Shown: positions 35,422 through 45,995, counted from the first letter of the stretch. The stretch: 64,000 bases of DNA from Acidobacteriaceae bacterium (GCA_025350325.1 JANXYB010000127.1:1-64000), one strand, 5' to 3'. Made by a program: numbers and translations. The notes: generated by a model not told the origin, from the letters alone.

Positions 35422-36858
35422 CTACATTTTCGACTGACGATGTAGTGCAAGCGTGGCGGCATGGAATCCGCACATGCCGTGGACGCCGCCGCCGGGAGGC
35501 GTGGACGCCGAACAAAGATACAGATTAGGCGCGCTCGTTGCGTATCCAGAGATACCGGGGCGGAACAGAAATTGCCGCACCGTCATTGCACCCCCGCTGA
35601 TGTCTCCACCGAGAAGATTTGCGTCCATTGATTCAAGCGCGGCGGGCGAGAAAGTCTTGCGAGCCAGCACACAATCACGAAAGCCCGGCGCAAAGCGTTC
35701 AATCTGCGCTTCGATGCGATCAGTCATATCGATTACCGACGCATTGGGCACATGGCAGTATGCCCAGAGCGTGTGCCGACCTGCGGGTGCGCGCGTGGAG
35801 TCGAAGAGGCTGGGCTGCGCGATGAGGACGAATGGGCGTTCAGGATGTCGGCCGTGGGCTACATCGTACTCAGCGGCAGCGATCTCCTCAAAGGTTCCTC
35901 CGAGATGCAGGCTGATAGCACGACGGCACTCTGGAGCGCGCCACGGAACCGGCTCTGAGAGTGCGTAATCGATTTTGAATGCGCCTGGCCCAGGACGGAA
36001 TCGCTGCATGGCGCGCCGGAAAACCGGCGTGAGTTGTTCGTCTGTAAGCGAGATCAATTGGCGCGGGGATATATCGCAAAGCGTGAGCGCGCCCTCGGTA
36101 TTGAGCTCGCGCATGGCAGCCGCATCGATGCGGTGCGAAGTGTGCAAGGTCCCGCCCAGCGTCTCTAGATACGACAGCAGTGCTTGCGTGATAGCTCCCG
36201 ATCCACCGCGTGGAACGGGCCACCCAACGGCGTGCGCGGAGGCACCGAGGACCAGCGCTATTGCGGAACTGAGTGGCCGATCAAAGCTGAGAAATGAATG
36301 CGCAGCAAGTCCCGCGAAAAGGGCACGTGCCCGTTGACTGGTAAAGTGGCGATCGGCCAAACGCTGCGCCGGCTGAAATCCGCTCAGGCCGAATCGAGCC
36401 ATAAGAATCGGGTGTCGCGGCATTCGGACCAATGGGCCCAATGCGTCGTGCGTGAATTTGTTCCAGTGCTTGACGACGGGCTCAACCAGATGCCGCCACG
36501 ACTTACCGTCGACGCCCAGCTCCTTCTCCGTTTCATCGAGGCTGCGCTCTAGAATTACCGCAGTGCCATCATCGAGCGGGTGTGCCAGGGGCGCGTCGCC
36601 GTGAATCCATTGCAGGCCGTGGTCCGCCAGAGGAAGAGTAGCGAAGAAAGGCGAGCCCGCCCCCATGGGATGGACGGCGGAACCGAAATCGTGAAGGAAG
36701 CCAGGCAGTGTGAGGGGCAGCGTCCGCGCACCGCCGCCGGGGTCGGGTTCGGCCTCGAAGACTTCAACCTTAAGACCGGCCTGGGCGAGAACGATGGCTG
36801 CGGCAAGTCCGTTGGGACCTGACCCGATCACATAAGCGCGGCTCATGGTCTCAACCAT
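35422..36858 (-). CDS. NAD(P)/FAD-dependent oxidoreductase (phytoene desaturase-like)
   Basis: About 478 aa from TTG/ATG 36858, or 474 aa from ATG 36846. The N-terminal dinucleotide fold reads AYVIGSGPNGLAAAIVLA, followed by VEVFEAEPDPGGGARTLPL, and the C-terminal FAD contact is YLCSASTPPGGGVHGMCG. These define the CrtI-like amine-oxidase/desaturase superfamily. No carotenoid-pathway neighbours are visible, so the substrate is not assigned. It is divergent from the M3 peptidase gene. Confidence 0.9.
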   Translation of the reverse strand: MVETMSRAYVIGSGPNGLAAAIVLAQAGLKVEVFEAEPDPGGGARTLPLTLPGFLHDFGSAVHPMGAGSPFFATLPLADHGLQWIHGDAPLAHPLDDGTAVILERSLDETEKELGVDGKSWRHLVEPVVKHWNKFTHDALGPLVRMPRHPILMARFGLSGFQPAQRLADRHFTSQRARALFAGLAAHSFLSFDRPLSSAIALVLGASAHAVGWPVPRGGSGAITQALLSYLETLGGTLHTSHRIDAAAMRELNTEGALTLCDISPRQLISLTDEQLTPVFRRAMQRFRPGPGAFKIDYALSEPVPWRAPECRRAISLHLGGTFEEIAAAEYDVAHGRHPERPFVLIAQPSLFDSTRAPAGRHTLWAYCHVPNASVIDMTDRIEAQIERFAPGFRDCVLARKTFSPAALESMDANLLGGDISGGAMTVRQFLFRPGISGYATSAPNLYLCSASTPPGGGVHGMCGFHAATLALHRQSKM

Positions 36859-37012
36859 ATCAAGTCACAGCAGTGCAATGAAGGCAGGGTACGGAGCGAT
36901 GAAGCCAGGTGCGAACAATCAATTCACGGAGCGGAGCGTTCAATTCATCCACGCAGCAAGATGAGCGACAGCAGGAGTCGATCGCTACAATTAAATTTGA
37001 CCGGGACAGACA

Positions 37013-39169
37013 GTGCGCCCGCTCATCGAGAGGGTGATGCTGATACCTATGACAATTTTTCTTGCTGCAGGCGTGATGACGACCGGGTCGCAGACCGCGA
37101 CAACTGCGGCCTTCGGGCCTTCGAACCCATTCTTTGCGCCGAGCACGCTGCCGTTTCATGCGCCGCCTTTTGACAAAATTAAAGACGAGGATTACCAACC
37201 GGCGATCGAGGCTGGGATGGCCGAGCAGAAGCGCGAGATGGACGCCATCGCTGGGGACAAGTCCGCGCCGACATTTGACAACACCTTGGTTGCGATGGAG
37301 AAGACGGGTCTGCTGCTGCATCGAGCCCTGTCGGCATTCAGCGCAGTGACAGGTGCGAACACCAATCCGCTTCTGCAAAAAGTGAAGACCGAAGAAGCGC
37401 CAAAACTCGCGGCCCACGAAGACTCAATTTATCTAGGCAGCAAACTCTTCGCAAGGGTCGAGCAGGTATACAGCAACCGCGATTCGCTGAAGCTCGATGC
37501 TGAATCGTTACGATTGCTCGAAGTGACGTACGACAAATTTGTGCGCTCCGGGGCAAAACTGTCGGACGCGAAAAAATCCGAACTAAAAAAGTTGAATGAA
37601 GAGATTTCCACGCTTTCAAATGCATTCACGACGAAGCTGCTGGCGGCCACAAAGGAAGCTGCATTCGTTACAAAAGACAAGGCAGCGCTTGCGGGACTGA
37701 GCGATGCACAAATTGCAGCGGCAGCGCAAGCGGCGCAAGGACGAAAGCTGGAAGGGTACTTGATCCCGTTGCAAAACACGACGCAGCAGCCCGAAGCAAC
37801 CTCGATAACTGTGCGGAGCACGCGCGAGGTGATCTTCAAGAATTCCTTGACAAGGACAGAGCGCGGCGACGCTAACGACACGCGCCAGGACGTTCCGCGG
37901 CTCGCACAATTGCGTGCACAACGCGCGCGTTTACTTGGCTACGAAAGTCACGCGGCCTGGAAACTCGAAGATCAGATGGCAAAAACGCCCGCAGCGGCAT
38001 TGAAGTTTATGAATGATTTGGTGCCCGTGGCTACCGCAAAAGCTGCGCGTGAGGCGAAGGATATTCAGGACGTCATCGACGCGACGAATGGCGGTTTCAA
38101 GCTCGAGCCGTGGGATTGGGACTTTTATGCCGAGCAAGTACGCAAGGCTAAATTTGATTTGGATGAAGCGGAGATCAAACCCTATTTCGAATTGAACAAT
38201 GTGCTGGAGAATGGCGTCCTCTACGCGGCGCATCAGCTTTATGGAATCAATTTCAAGGAGCTCAAAGACATTCCGGTATATCAGCCGGATGTGCGCGTTT
38301 TCGAAGTATCGGACGTGGACGGCAAGCCGCTTTCACTTTTCTATTGCGACTACTTCAAGCGCGACAATAAAAACGGCGGCGCGTGGATGTCTAGTTTCGT
38401 AGTGCAATCGAAACTGCTGGGGACACTGCCGGTTATCTACAACGTCGCGAATCTTCCCAAGCCTGCCGCTGGCGAGCCCGCGCTGATCAGTTTCACCGAC
38501 GTAACGACGATGTTCCACGAGTTTGGCCACGCTCTGCACGGGATGTTTGCCAACAGCGAATATCCAAGCTTGTCGGGAACCTCTACGGCGCGAGACTTCG
38601 TCGAGTTTCCGTCGCAGTTCAACGAACATTGGGCCATCTATCCGGCGATTTTTAACAATTACGCAAAGCACTACAAAACTGGCGCGCCTATGCCGCCGGA
38701 GTTAGTGGCGAAGATCAAGCAGTCGCAGACTTTCAACGAAGGATATGACTTGACCGAGTTGCTGGCGGCGGCGGAACTAGATATGCAATGGCATACGCTC
38801 AGTGCCGATGCGCCCGTACAGGATGCTGACGCGTTTGAAAAGAAGGCCCTCGAAGCAACCCATCTGTCGTTGCATGGTGTGCCGCCGCGCTATCGTTCTA
38901 CGTATTTCAGTCATATCTGGGGCAGCGGGTACTCAGCAAGTTACTACGCGTATTTGTGGACGCAGATGCTCGACGACGATGCCTATCAATATTTCGAAGA
39001 GCATGGCGGTTTGACGCGTGAAAATGGTGACCGCTTCAGGCAGATGATCTTGTCGCGTGGCAACACGCAAGACTTGTCAAAGCTATATATTGCGTGGCGT
39101 GGCAAAGCACCCAGCGCCGAGCCGATGATGAAATTCAGAGGCTTGGAAGAGTCTGCTCCCACGAAGTAG
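37013..39169 (+). CDS. dcp: M3 family metallopeptidase (peptidyl-dipeptidase Dcp-like)
   Basis: 718 aa. The zinc motif HEFGH is at about 502-506 in TTMFHEFGHALHGMF, with the third-ligand region SGTSTARDFVEFPSQFNEHW. RYRSTYFSHIWGSGYSASYY near the C-terminus is characteristic of Dcp. A hydrophobic N-terminus (PMTIFLAAGVMTTG) suggests export or anchoring. The start is uncertain: GTG 37013, ATG 37037 and ATG 37049 are all possible, and GAGAGG lies before 37037. It removes C-terminal dipeptides from peptides. Confidence 0.93.
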   Translation: MRPLIERVMLIPMTIFLAAGVMTTGSQTATTAAFGPSNPFFAPSTLPFHAPPFDKIKDEDYQPAIEAGMAEQKREMDAIAGDKSAPTFDNTLVAMEKTGLLLHRALSAFSAVTGANTNPLLQKVKTEEAPKLAAHEDSIYLGSKLFARVEQVYSNRDSLKLDAESLRLLEVTYDKFVRSGAKLSDAKKSELKKLNEEISTLSNAFTTKLLAATKEAAFVTKDKAALAGLSDAQIAAAAQAAQGRKLEGYLIPLQNTTQQPEATSITVRSTREVIFKNSLTRTERGDANDTRQDVPRLAQLRAQRARLLGYESHAAWKLEDQMAKTPAAALKFMNDLVPVATAKAAREAKDIQDVIDATNGGFKLEPWDWDFYAEQVRKAKFDLDEAEIKPYFELNNVLENGVLYAAHQLYGINFKELKDIPVYQPDVRVFEVSDVDGKPLSLFYCDYFKRDNKNGGAWMSSFVVQSKLLGTLPVIYNVANLPKPAAGEPALISFTDVTTMFHEFGHALHGMFANSEYPSLSGTSTARDFVEFPSQFNEHWAIYPAIFNNYAKHYKTGAPMPPELVAKIKQSQTFNEGYDLTELLAAAELDMQWHTLSADAPVQDADAFEKKALEATHLSLHGVPPRYRSTYFSHIWGSGYSASYYAYLWTQMLDDDAYQYFEEHGGLTRENGDRFRQMILSRGNTQDLSKLYIAWRGKAPSAEPMMKFRGLEESAPTK

Positions 39170-39184
39170 AGTCGTTACTAATCG

Positions 39185-40063
39185 CTAGTCTTCGAGCGGT
39201 TCCATGTCGACAGAGACGCGTAGCCGGTGTGCGCCTCCGCCCAGAATCAAGCCGCGCAGCGGGCTCACGTCGCTATAATCGCGACCCCATGCGAGAGTCA
39301 CGTGGCCGTCGGATGGAACGAGATTATTTGTCGGATCGAGATCGAGCCATCCATACCCCGGACAGTATGCAGAGAGCCACGCGTGCGAAGCATCGGCACC
39401 GATGAGTCGCGGACGCCCCGGCGGCGGGTAGGTGCGCAAGTACCCGCTGACATACCGCGCCGCGAGATTGAGAGAGCGCAGGCAGGCAATCTCAATGTGC
39501 GCAAAATCCTGGCATACGCCGCGGCGCTTTCTAAATGCATCTTCGGTGGGCGTGCGAACCGTAGTCGCTTTTGAGTCAAAGCGAAAATCTTTATAGATGC
39601 GCGTATTTAGATCGATGAGTGCCTCGGTTAAGGGGCGTCCCGGCGTAAACGATCGCAGCGCATAGGCCGCAAACTCTGGCCGTATACGAATGCGCGGCGA
39701 TTCAAATTGGAACTGATAGGCTTCTAGTCCCGCACGGCTCTGGTCGGTGGGCAGCAACCGCACGGCCTCTTCCCACGCGATGGACTGCGGCTTTAGACTG
39801 ACCGCATTGCGCTGCACCGTCACTTCGCTGCGCGCTTCGACTTCTAATTCTTTGTGCGCCTCTTGAATCGTGAAGAAGCAAAGTATATTTCCAAAATAAT
39901 CAATGCGCTCGGTGCGCGTTGCGGGCTCAGGGTGGATGATGAGTTCGCTGCGCGCAGCTTGATGAACAAGCGATGGACGCGGCGTGAGGCATGCGACATG
40001 GTTGCCGAGCGAGACCGGATATTTGTACTTGTACGTAGTACGGTGAAGGATTTTGTAATTCAT
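39185..40063 (-). CDS. transglutaminase-like cysteine peptidase domain protein
   Basis: 292 aa. A bacterial transglutaminase N-terminal region opens (YKILHRTTYKYKYPVSLG). The core carries the Cys-His-Asp triad: RRGVCQDFAHIEIACLRSL, then GADASHAWLSAYCPGYGWLDLDPTNN. It overlaps the ATP-grasp gene by four bases (ATGA), so the pair is translationally coupled. In the conserved neighbourhood, similar proteins are predicted to cleave or form amide bonds. It is the last gene of the three-gene operon. Confidence 0.93.
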   Translation of the reverse strand: MNYKILHRTTYKYKYPVSLGNHVACLTPRPSLVHQAARSELIIHPEPATRTERIDYFGNILCFFTIQEAHKELEVEARSEVTVQRNAVSLKPQSIAWEEAVRLLPTDQSRAGLEAYQFQFESPRIRIRPEFAAYALRSFTPGRPLTEALIDLNTRIYKDFRFDSKATTVRTPTEDAFRKRRGVCQDFAHIEIACLRSLNLAARYVSGYLRTYPPPGRPRLIGADASHAWLSAYCPGYGWLDLDPTNNLVPSDGHVTLAWGRDYSDVSPLRGLILGGGAHRLRVSVDMEPLED

Positions 40064-42558
40064 TGGCCTATGCTGATGGGAAATGTACGCGCGTGGCTAA
40101 AGTAACGGCTCGATAAGTCATTTGACCATGATGGCAGCAGTCGCTCCAACTCTCGCAGGAACCGCTCAAGGCGCGCCAACCCATCAGAATCGCTATCAGT
40201 TGCGGTTGCGCCGGGTAATGGATACGAAAGCGTGCGCAAGTCGAAATTGCGCAGGGTCGACTGGGCCTCTTTCATTGCCTGCAGATCATCGGCTAAGTAG
40301 CGCGGAAGCTTCTCATAAAGGTCGACGAGATGATTGAGTTGGAACGCCAAGGCGCGCGGATTGGTTTCGTCGGCCATGAGCACATCGAGAACAGCCAGCG
40401 GCTGCAGCGTAGTGTAATACCGCGTGCGGTAGGTCATGGAACTGTCGGCTACCTCGAGCAGACATTCAAGCAGCGACCAGTCCCGGGCGGAGAGCGGAGT
40501 AGTGATTTCCCGCAACTGTCTTGAGAGGTAGATGGCGCGTTCGAGTCGCCGGCCAAGGCTCATGAACAGCCAGCCAGATCCGCGATTGATGTTCTCACGT
40601 TCCATGCCAGAGAACGCTGAAAGCATCTCGAGACATGCCGTGAGTATTGCTGGTGATTCGAGAAGTTCGACACGCTCGTCTGGCTGGATACAATCGCGCA
40701 GCTTGCCGATGAGAGACATCATGTCGCCTGAGAGTCGATCGCGTACATGTCCGCCGATGCGGGAGATTTCCTTGAGCGTCGACGCAAGGCTATCGGGCCG
40801 CTTGCTGTCGATTAAGAGCGAAATCATTTCGATTTCAAGCTCGGCGGAGTTCGGTTTTGCATCCTTCGCTTTGGGAAACTTGCTATGCCTCGTTTCGAGG
40901 CAACCATGCAAGCGAAGCAGGCACCCGTGGTCAGCATCATCGGCGCGGCGGATGCGCGGAATGACGGCGCGCAAGATGCGAGCGATATTTTCAGCGCGTT
41001 CGACATAACGGCCCAGCCAGAACACATTGTCCGCTACGCTGCTTTGCACCACGCGGGAGACACGACGCAACTCCACCGGTTCATTGCGGGGATGCAACAT
41101 GCTGAATGTGTCAACAGGGCTATCCCAAAGCACCCATGCATCTTTGCTGTGACCGCCACGCTGCATCGAGACGACCGATCCCTCGGCATCGGAGACACGC
41201 ACCAGGCCGCCGGGTATCGCAACAAAGCCGCTGCCGGTATTGAGAACGTAGGTACGCAGCACCACTCCGCGCGACTTCAGATGTCCACTCTCCCACACCG
41301 GCGCGGTCGATAGAGATATTTGCTCCTGCGCTACGAATTCATAAGGACGTGCGCGCAGTTGTTCTGCAAACTTATGTTTCTCGGCCTGGGCAAGTTCAAC
41401 GCCGAAGACAGGCTCCATGCCGCGCGCCGGGAATGCCGGTTTCACCACCACGGAATCGAGATGGTTCAGTACCCAGTCGAGGGCATCCTCCTGGCCGCAC
41501 CACCAGGTGGCAACGGATGGAAGCTTGAGCGTTTCGCCGAGCAAATGACGACAAAGCCCCGGAAGAAACGGCATCACCGCGGCGGTTTCAATCACGCCAC
41601 TGCCAAGCGCATTCGCAATTTTTATATTGCCCGCAACAATTGCTTCTACAAGGCCGGGCACACCGAGCAGCGAATCGCCGCGCAACTCAAGAGGGTCGCA
41701 AAAGCTATCGTCAACGCGGCGCAGGATGACATCGATCTGTTCCAGTCCGTCCACTGTTTTCAGGTAGACGCAACGATTGCGAACAGTCAGGTCCGTTCCC
41801 TCAACGAGCGTAAATCCCAAATAGCGCGAGAGATAGGAATGCTCGAAGTAAGTCTCATTGAGCGGACCCGGCGTGAGCAGCACGACGCGGGGATTGTCGC
41901 ACTGCGCAAGGTTGATAAGCGCGTCCCGTTGCGCGCGAAAGAATGGTGCGAGTCGCAAAACGTTTGAGTCACGGAACGAATCAGGCAACACATCCGACAC
42001 TATGGTGCGATTCTCTAGAGCGTACCCACTCCCTGAAGGCGCCTGGGTGCGATCGGCCAGCACCCACCACTTTCCGTCGGGCGAACGCGCCAGATCGACC
42101 GCAAGCATGTGCAGATAACTGTAGTCGGGCACCTGCACGCCCACCAACGGACGCAAAAACGCGGGGTTCGCATAAAGCAGCGGGGCCGGAATATTTCCAT
42201 TTGCAATGAGATTCTGCGGTCCGTAAATATCTTTGAGCAGTAGGCTCAGCAGTTGCGCCCGCTGAATAATTCCTGCCTCGATAAAGCGCCATTCGTTCGC
42301 AGGAAGAAGGAGCGGAACGAGGTCGGTTTTCCATGGACGATTTGCGCCGAGAGGGTCGCTGTAAATGTTGTACGTAATTCCGTTTTCGCGAATACGGCGC
42401 TCTGCGCGGCTCCAGCGTCGTCCCAGTTCTTCAGGGCCCATGGTACGGAGCGACTCCATCAAGTGCGCCCAGTGCGGCCGGGGATTCACACCATCGGCCG
42501 ACAATTCATCGTAGGCGGCGCCGTAGCGGAGCGCGGTTTGATAAAGGTCCAGGGTCAC
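40060..42558 (-). CDS. circularly permuted ATP-grasp fused to alpha-E domain
   Basis: 832 aa from a GTG at 42558. About residues 1-480 form the circularly permuted type 2 ATP-grasp (early IYSDPLGANRPWKTD, RTQAPSGSGYALENR, LDSVVVKPAFPARGMEPVFG, and VVLRTYVLNTGSGFVAIPGG). From about 510 the alpha-helical alpha-E domain begins (SVADNVFWLGRYVERAENIARI). Usually these are two adjacent genes; here they are one chain. Each end overlaps its neighbour by four bases. ATP-grasp proteins of this class are predicted amidoligases joining carboxylates and amines, so this may build a small peptide or tag a protein. No substrate is known. Confidence 0.93.
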   Translation of the reverse strand: MTLDLYQTALRYGAAYDELSADGVNPRPHWAHLMESLRTMGPEELGRRWSRAERRIRENGITYNIYSDPLGANRPWKTDLVPLLLPANEWRFIEAGIIQRAQLLSLLLKDIYGPQNLIANGNIPAPLLYANPAFLRPLVGVQVPDYSYLHMLAVDLARSPDGKWWVLADRTQAPSGSGYALENRTIVSDVLPDSFRDSNVLRLAPFFRAQRDALINLAQCDNPRVVLLTPGPLNETYFEHSYLSRYLGFTLVEGTDLTVRNRCVYLKTVDGLEQIDVILRRVDDSFCDPLELRGDSLLGVPGLVEAIVAGNIKIANALGSGVIETAAVMPFLPGLCRHLLGETLKLPSVATWWCGQEDALDWVLNHLDSVVVKPAFPARGMEPVFGVELAQAEKHKFAEQLRARPYEFVAQEQISLSTAPVWESGHLKSRGVVLRTYVLNTGSGFVAIPGGLVRVSDAEGSVVSMQRGGHSKDAWVLWDSPVDTFSMLHPRNEPVELRRVSRVVQSSVADNVFWLGRYVERAENIARILRAVIPRIRRADDADHGCLLRLHGCLETRHSKFPKAKDAKPNSAELEIEMISLLIDSKRPDSLASTLKEISRIGGHVRDRLSGDMMSLIGKLRDCIQPDERVELLESPAILTACLEMLSAFSGMERENINRGSGWLFMSLGRRLERAIYLSRQLREITTPLSARDWSLLECLLEVADSSMTYRTRYYTTLQPLAVLDVLMADETNPRALAFQLNHLVDLYEKLPRYLADDLQAMKEAQSTLRNFDLRTLSYPLPGATATDSDSDGLARLERFLRELERLLPSWSNDLSSRYFSHARTFPISIGQ

Positions 42559-45500
42559 GAGACGAAACCCGCTTTCGCGATGCTGGTCTCCTGGTTCGGC
42601 GGAGGAATGCGCAGGTCAAGAGTCATCGGGTAGATGGAGTTGTGTTCTTCTTGTGGAATTAACATCGGCACTGGGGAGCGATCAGAGATTTTGAAGCGTT
42701 CGGTGCGGCGCTGTTCGGCCTCTGCAGCGTTCGTGGGTCGCTCGTTATAAATGCGACCGTCTGGCGGGTCGACAGAATAAGTACATCGTGCTACGGAACG
42801 GCTGGCCCAGCGATCGATGATGTCGAACACCAGTGGCACGTGCACTGGAATGGTGGGATGCAGCGAGGCCGAGAGTCTTCGCGCTCGATATCGTATACCG
42901 GCTACTAATTCGTTGGCCTCACCCGTGGCAGCGAGTGGCACTCTGCGCCCATTGCAGGCAACCACGTAGCGCCCGTCGGCGCTGATGCCGGATAGTGTCA
43001 CCTGCATGCGCTCGAGCGATGAGTCGACGCTGCGCACCGTGCCCCCGGCGTTGGTCTCTTCGGCGAGCACATTCCATGGCTCGAGTGCACGCCGTAATTC
43101 CAGTTCAGCTCCGTCCGCGGTGATTGACCCAATCTTCGGAAAACGAAATTCAAAGTGGGAAGAAAACCATTTCTGTTCGAAGTTGATCCCGAAGCCGCAC
43201 AACCGCGAAAGCACATCGTGAAAGTCGCTGCGCACGAAATGGGGAAGCAAAAAACGATCATGCAGCGCTGCGCCCCACCGTATCAACGCGTTCTCGCAAG
43301 GCTGCTTGAAGAACATGCAAACCAACGCGCGAATGAGCAGCATCTCCATCAAGCCCATTTTCACGTGCGGCGTCATTTCAAAGGCGCGCAGCTCAAGCAG
43401 ACCGAGGCGCGGGCCGCGTCCCTCGGGCGGATAGAGCTTATCGATGCAGAATTCAGCGCGATGCGAATTACCTGTGACGTCGACCAGCAGGTTGCGAAAC
43501 AAACCGTCGATGGTGAGGGGCGGACAGTGGCTCAATCGTAATTGGTCAAACGCAATTTCAAGCTCATACAAAGCATCCATGCGCGCCTCGTCAACGCGCG
43601 GATACTGGCTTGTAGGGCCGATATACATGCCTGAAAACAGGTACGAGAGCGATGGATGGTTCTGCCAAAACGCCACCATGCTGCGCAGCAGATCAGGACG
43701 CCGCAGCAGAGGGCTATCAGCCAGCGTGGCGCCGCCGATAACGATGTGGCTGCCTCCGCCGGTAGCGAGTCGATCGCCGTTATAGCCAAATTTTTCGGCA
43801 GTCAATCGATTGCGGTGCGCCTCGTCAGCGAGGAGCATGTTGATGTGCTCGAGTTCATCCCAGTTGCTGGCAGGCGGCAGATTCACTTCCAACACGCCTG
43901 GATCAGGCGTGACGCTGAAAGATCGCAGGCGCGGATCCGATGGAGGAGCATAGCCCTCGAGCCACACCGGCAAACGAAGATGTTCGCACGTATCTTCAAT
44001 GGCGGAGAGCAAGTCGAAGTAGTCTGCCAGCTTAGGCGAGTAGGGAAGAAAAACATGCAGCCGTCGATCGCGCGCTTGCACGCACAGCGATGGCCGGATC
44101 AGTTCTGTAGCAGTTTCAGCAGTGCTCGAGAGCGCGGGCAACGGATCGGGGGCTGGATCTTTATCGAACCGGTCTGAAGAGTGCGCGGGCCGCGCTGGAA
44201 GCATGACCCGATCGGCAAACGGTGCCGGCTCGTGTTCATAGACAAGGTCATCAGGAGCGACCCATGGCATACCTTCGGTGGGAATGCGAAACCCTATAGG
44301 TGAATCGCCCGGAAAGAGCAACATCCTCTCCGGACGGGGAAACCATAACTGGCTCGACCAATAGAGCCGGCCTGCAATTTGACGCCGCCGCAGGGGCAGG
44401 ATGTACCCAACGGGCTCCGTGGTTTCATCGTCAGGGTTGTAAGCAGGCAACGAATCTTCAGACCGGACCTGGAGGCGACGCGCGAGAGCCTGCATAAAGT
44501 TGTGCGCATCTTTCACACTCAAGCCGTAATCGTGATCCTCGCGCGCGATGTGGGCGATATTGTCCCACACCGGAACTCCGTCCGCGCGCCAATAGCAACT
44601 GAGCGCCCAGCGCGGCAGCGGTTCGCCTGGATACCATTTGCCCTGTCCGTAATGAAGCATCGCGCCGGGAGCGATCTTTCTGCTCAGAGCCTGAATCAGT
44701 GCCAGGCCACGCGCCCGCTTTTCTGCTCCGTGCGCATCGATATGCCATTGCGGACTCTCTAGATCATCGATCGAGACATAGGTTGGTTCGCCGCCCATGG
44801 TGAGACGAACATCCTGCTCCGCGAGCTTCGCGTCGACGCTGTGGGCAACGCTCCGCACCTGCACCCAATCCTCATCACTAAAGGGTTTTGAGAGACGCGG
44901 CGATTGGTCGATACGGCGAATCGTCATGGCGTAAGTGAATTCAACCCGGGCCGGCTCAACGGTGCCGCCGATGGGCGCGGCATTGGATGCAAGGGGCGTG
45001 GCCATCAACGGAATGTGCCCTTCGCCGGTAAACAGCCCTGACGTCGGATCCATACCGATCCAACCGGCACCGGGCAAAAATGCTTCTGTCCATGCGTGCA
45101 AATCGGCAGAGTCTTTTAGCGGACTCGTGGCGTCACCAGGATCACGCTCGTCGGGCGCGAGTTGAATTAGATATCCCGAAATGAAGCGCGACGCGATGCC
45201 CAGGTGGCGAAGAATTTCAACCAGCAACCATGCGGAGTCTCGACAGGAGCCAGTGCGCTTTTCGAGGGTCTCTTCGCAGGTTTGAACACCTGGATCGAGG
45301 CGGGTCACGTAGCCGATTTCATTGCGCAGTCGGTGATTCAGATCGAACAAAAAGCCAATGGTCGGTTGGCTGCCCGTGGTGAGCCCATTGAGAAATGCTC
45401 GCAGATGGGGACCCTCCGGTGCGAGCACCATGTACGGCTCAAGATCCTTAGCCAGATCGGGCGCGTATCTAAATGGATAGGTCTCGATTCCGGGCTCAAG

Positions 45501-45782
45501 GAAAAAATCGAACGGATTGATCGGCGACAACTCGGCAGTAAGGTCGACGTTGACCACAAACTCTTTGGTCTTTCCCGAAAACAGCACCCGCGCAATGTGA
45601 TTGTAGTGGGGGTCAAGTTGCCAGTTGATGCGATGCTGGGCGGGGCTGATGGTCAGTGAATAAGTAAGGATGGGCGTGCGGCAATACGGGGCCGGGCGCA
45701 ACTGTATGACCTGAGGACCAAGTGAAACCGCTTTTTCGTAAACGTACTGCGTACGATGATGTAGCGCAACCCGTATGCCCAT
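42555..45782 (-). CDS. transglutaminase fused to DUF2126
   Basis: 1075 aa. The N-terminal transglutaminase-N domain (ALHHRTQYVYEKAVSLGPQV) precedes the papain-like core with the triad Cys in RTGSCRDSAWLLVEI, His in SADLHAWTEAFLP, and Asp in IGMDPTSGL. The rest, about 270-1075, is DUF2126, for example VRLTMGGEPTYVSIDD and LPYSPKLADYFDLLSAIEDT. It is first in the operon and overlaps the ATP-grasp gene by four bases. Such genes occur together in many bacteria, yet the product of the system is not established. Confidence 0.94.
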   Translation of the reverse strand: MGIRVALHHRTQYVYEKAVSLGPQVIQLRPAPYCRTPILTYSLTISPAQHRINWQLDPHYNHIARVLFSGKTKEFVVNVDLTAELSPINPFDFFLEPGIETYPFRYAPDLAKDLEPYMVLAPEGPHLRAFLNGLTTGSQPTIGFLFDLNHRLRNEIGYVTRLDPGVQTCEETLEKRTGSCRDSAWLLVEILRHLGIASRFISGYLIQLAPDERDPGDATSPLKDSADLHAWTEAFLPGAGWIGMDPTSGLFTGEGHIPLMATPLASNAAPIGGTVEPARVEFTYAMTIRRIDQSPRLSKPFSDEDWVQVRSVAHSVDAKLAEQDVRLTMGGEPTYVSIDDLESPQWHIDAHGAEKRARGLALIQALSRKIAPGAMLHYGQGKWYPGEPLPRWALSCYWRADGVPVWDNIAHIAREDHDYGLSVKDAHNFMQALARRLQVRSEDSLPAYNPDDETTEPVGYILPLRRRQIAGRLYWSSQLWFPRPERMLLFPGDSPIGFRIPTEGMPWVAPDDLVYEHEPAPFADRVMLPARPAHSSDRFDKDPAPDPLPALSSTAETATELIRPSLCVQARDRRLHVFLPYSPKLADYFDLLSAIEDTCEHLRLPVWLEGYAPPSDPRLRSFSVTPDPGVLEVNLPPASNWDELEHINMLLADEAHRNRLTAEKFGYNGDRLATGGGSHIVIGGATLADSPLLRRPDLLRSMVAFWQNHPSLSYLFSGMYIGPTSQYPRVDEARMDALYELEIAFDQLRLSHCPPLTIDGLFRNLLVDVTGNSHRAEFCIDKLYPPEGRGPRLGLLELRAFEMTPHVKMGLMEMLLIRALVCMFFKQPCENALIRWGAALHDRFLLPHFVRSDFHDVLSRLCGFGINFEQKWFSSHFEFRFPKIGSITADGAELELRRALEPWNVLAEETNAGGTVRSVDSSLERMQVTLSGISADGRYVVACNGRRVPLAATGEANELVAGIRYRARRLSASLHPTIPVHVPLVFDIIDRWASRSVARCTYSVDPPDGRIYNERPTNAAEAEQRRTERFKISDRSPVPMLIPQEEHNSIYPMTLDLRIPPPNQETSIAKAGFVS

Positions 45783-45995
45783 CCGCCCTCACGCGGCCCA
45801 ATCTGGAATTGCCGGCTTATCTTTCATGTTTACCCACCGTGTGACCGGGCCAGGCGCCTCGCTTGAGCTGCTGTTGTAAAGCTACCTCAAGCCGGGCCGG
45901 GTTGAATCAATTTTCTGACTGCGGCGCAAAAATCGGAGATCGCCCAGCGCTCATGAGGATGTGAAAGAACTCCTACTTCGTCCAACTTGGCACAC

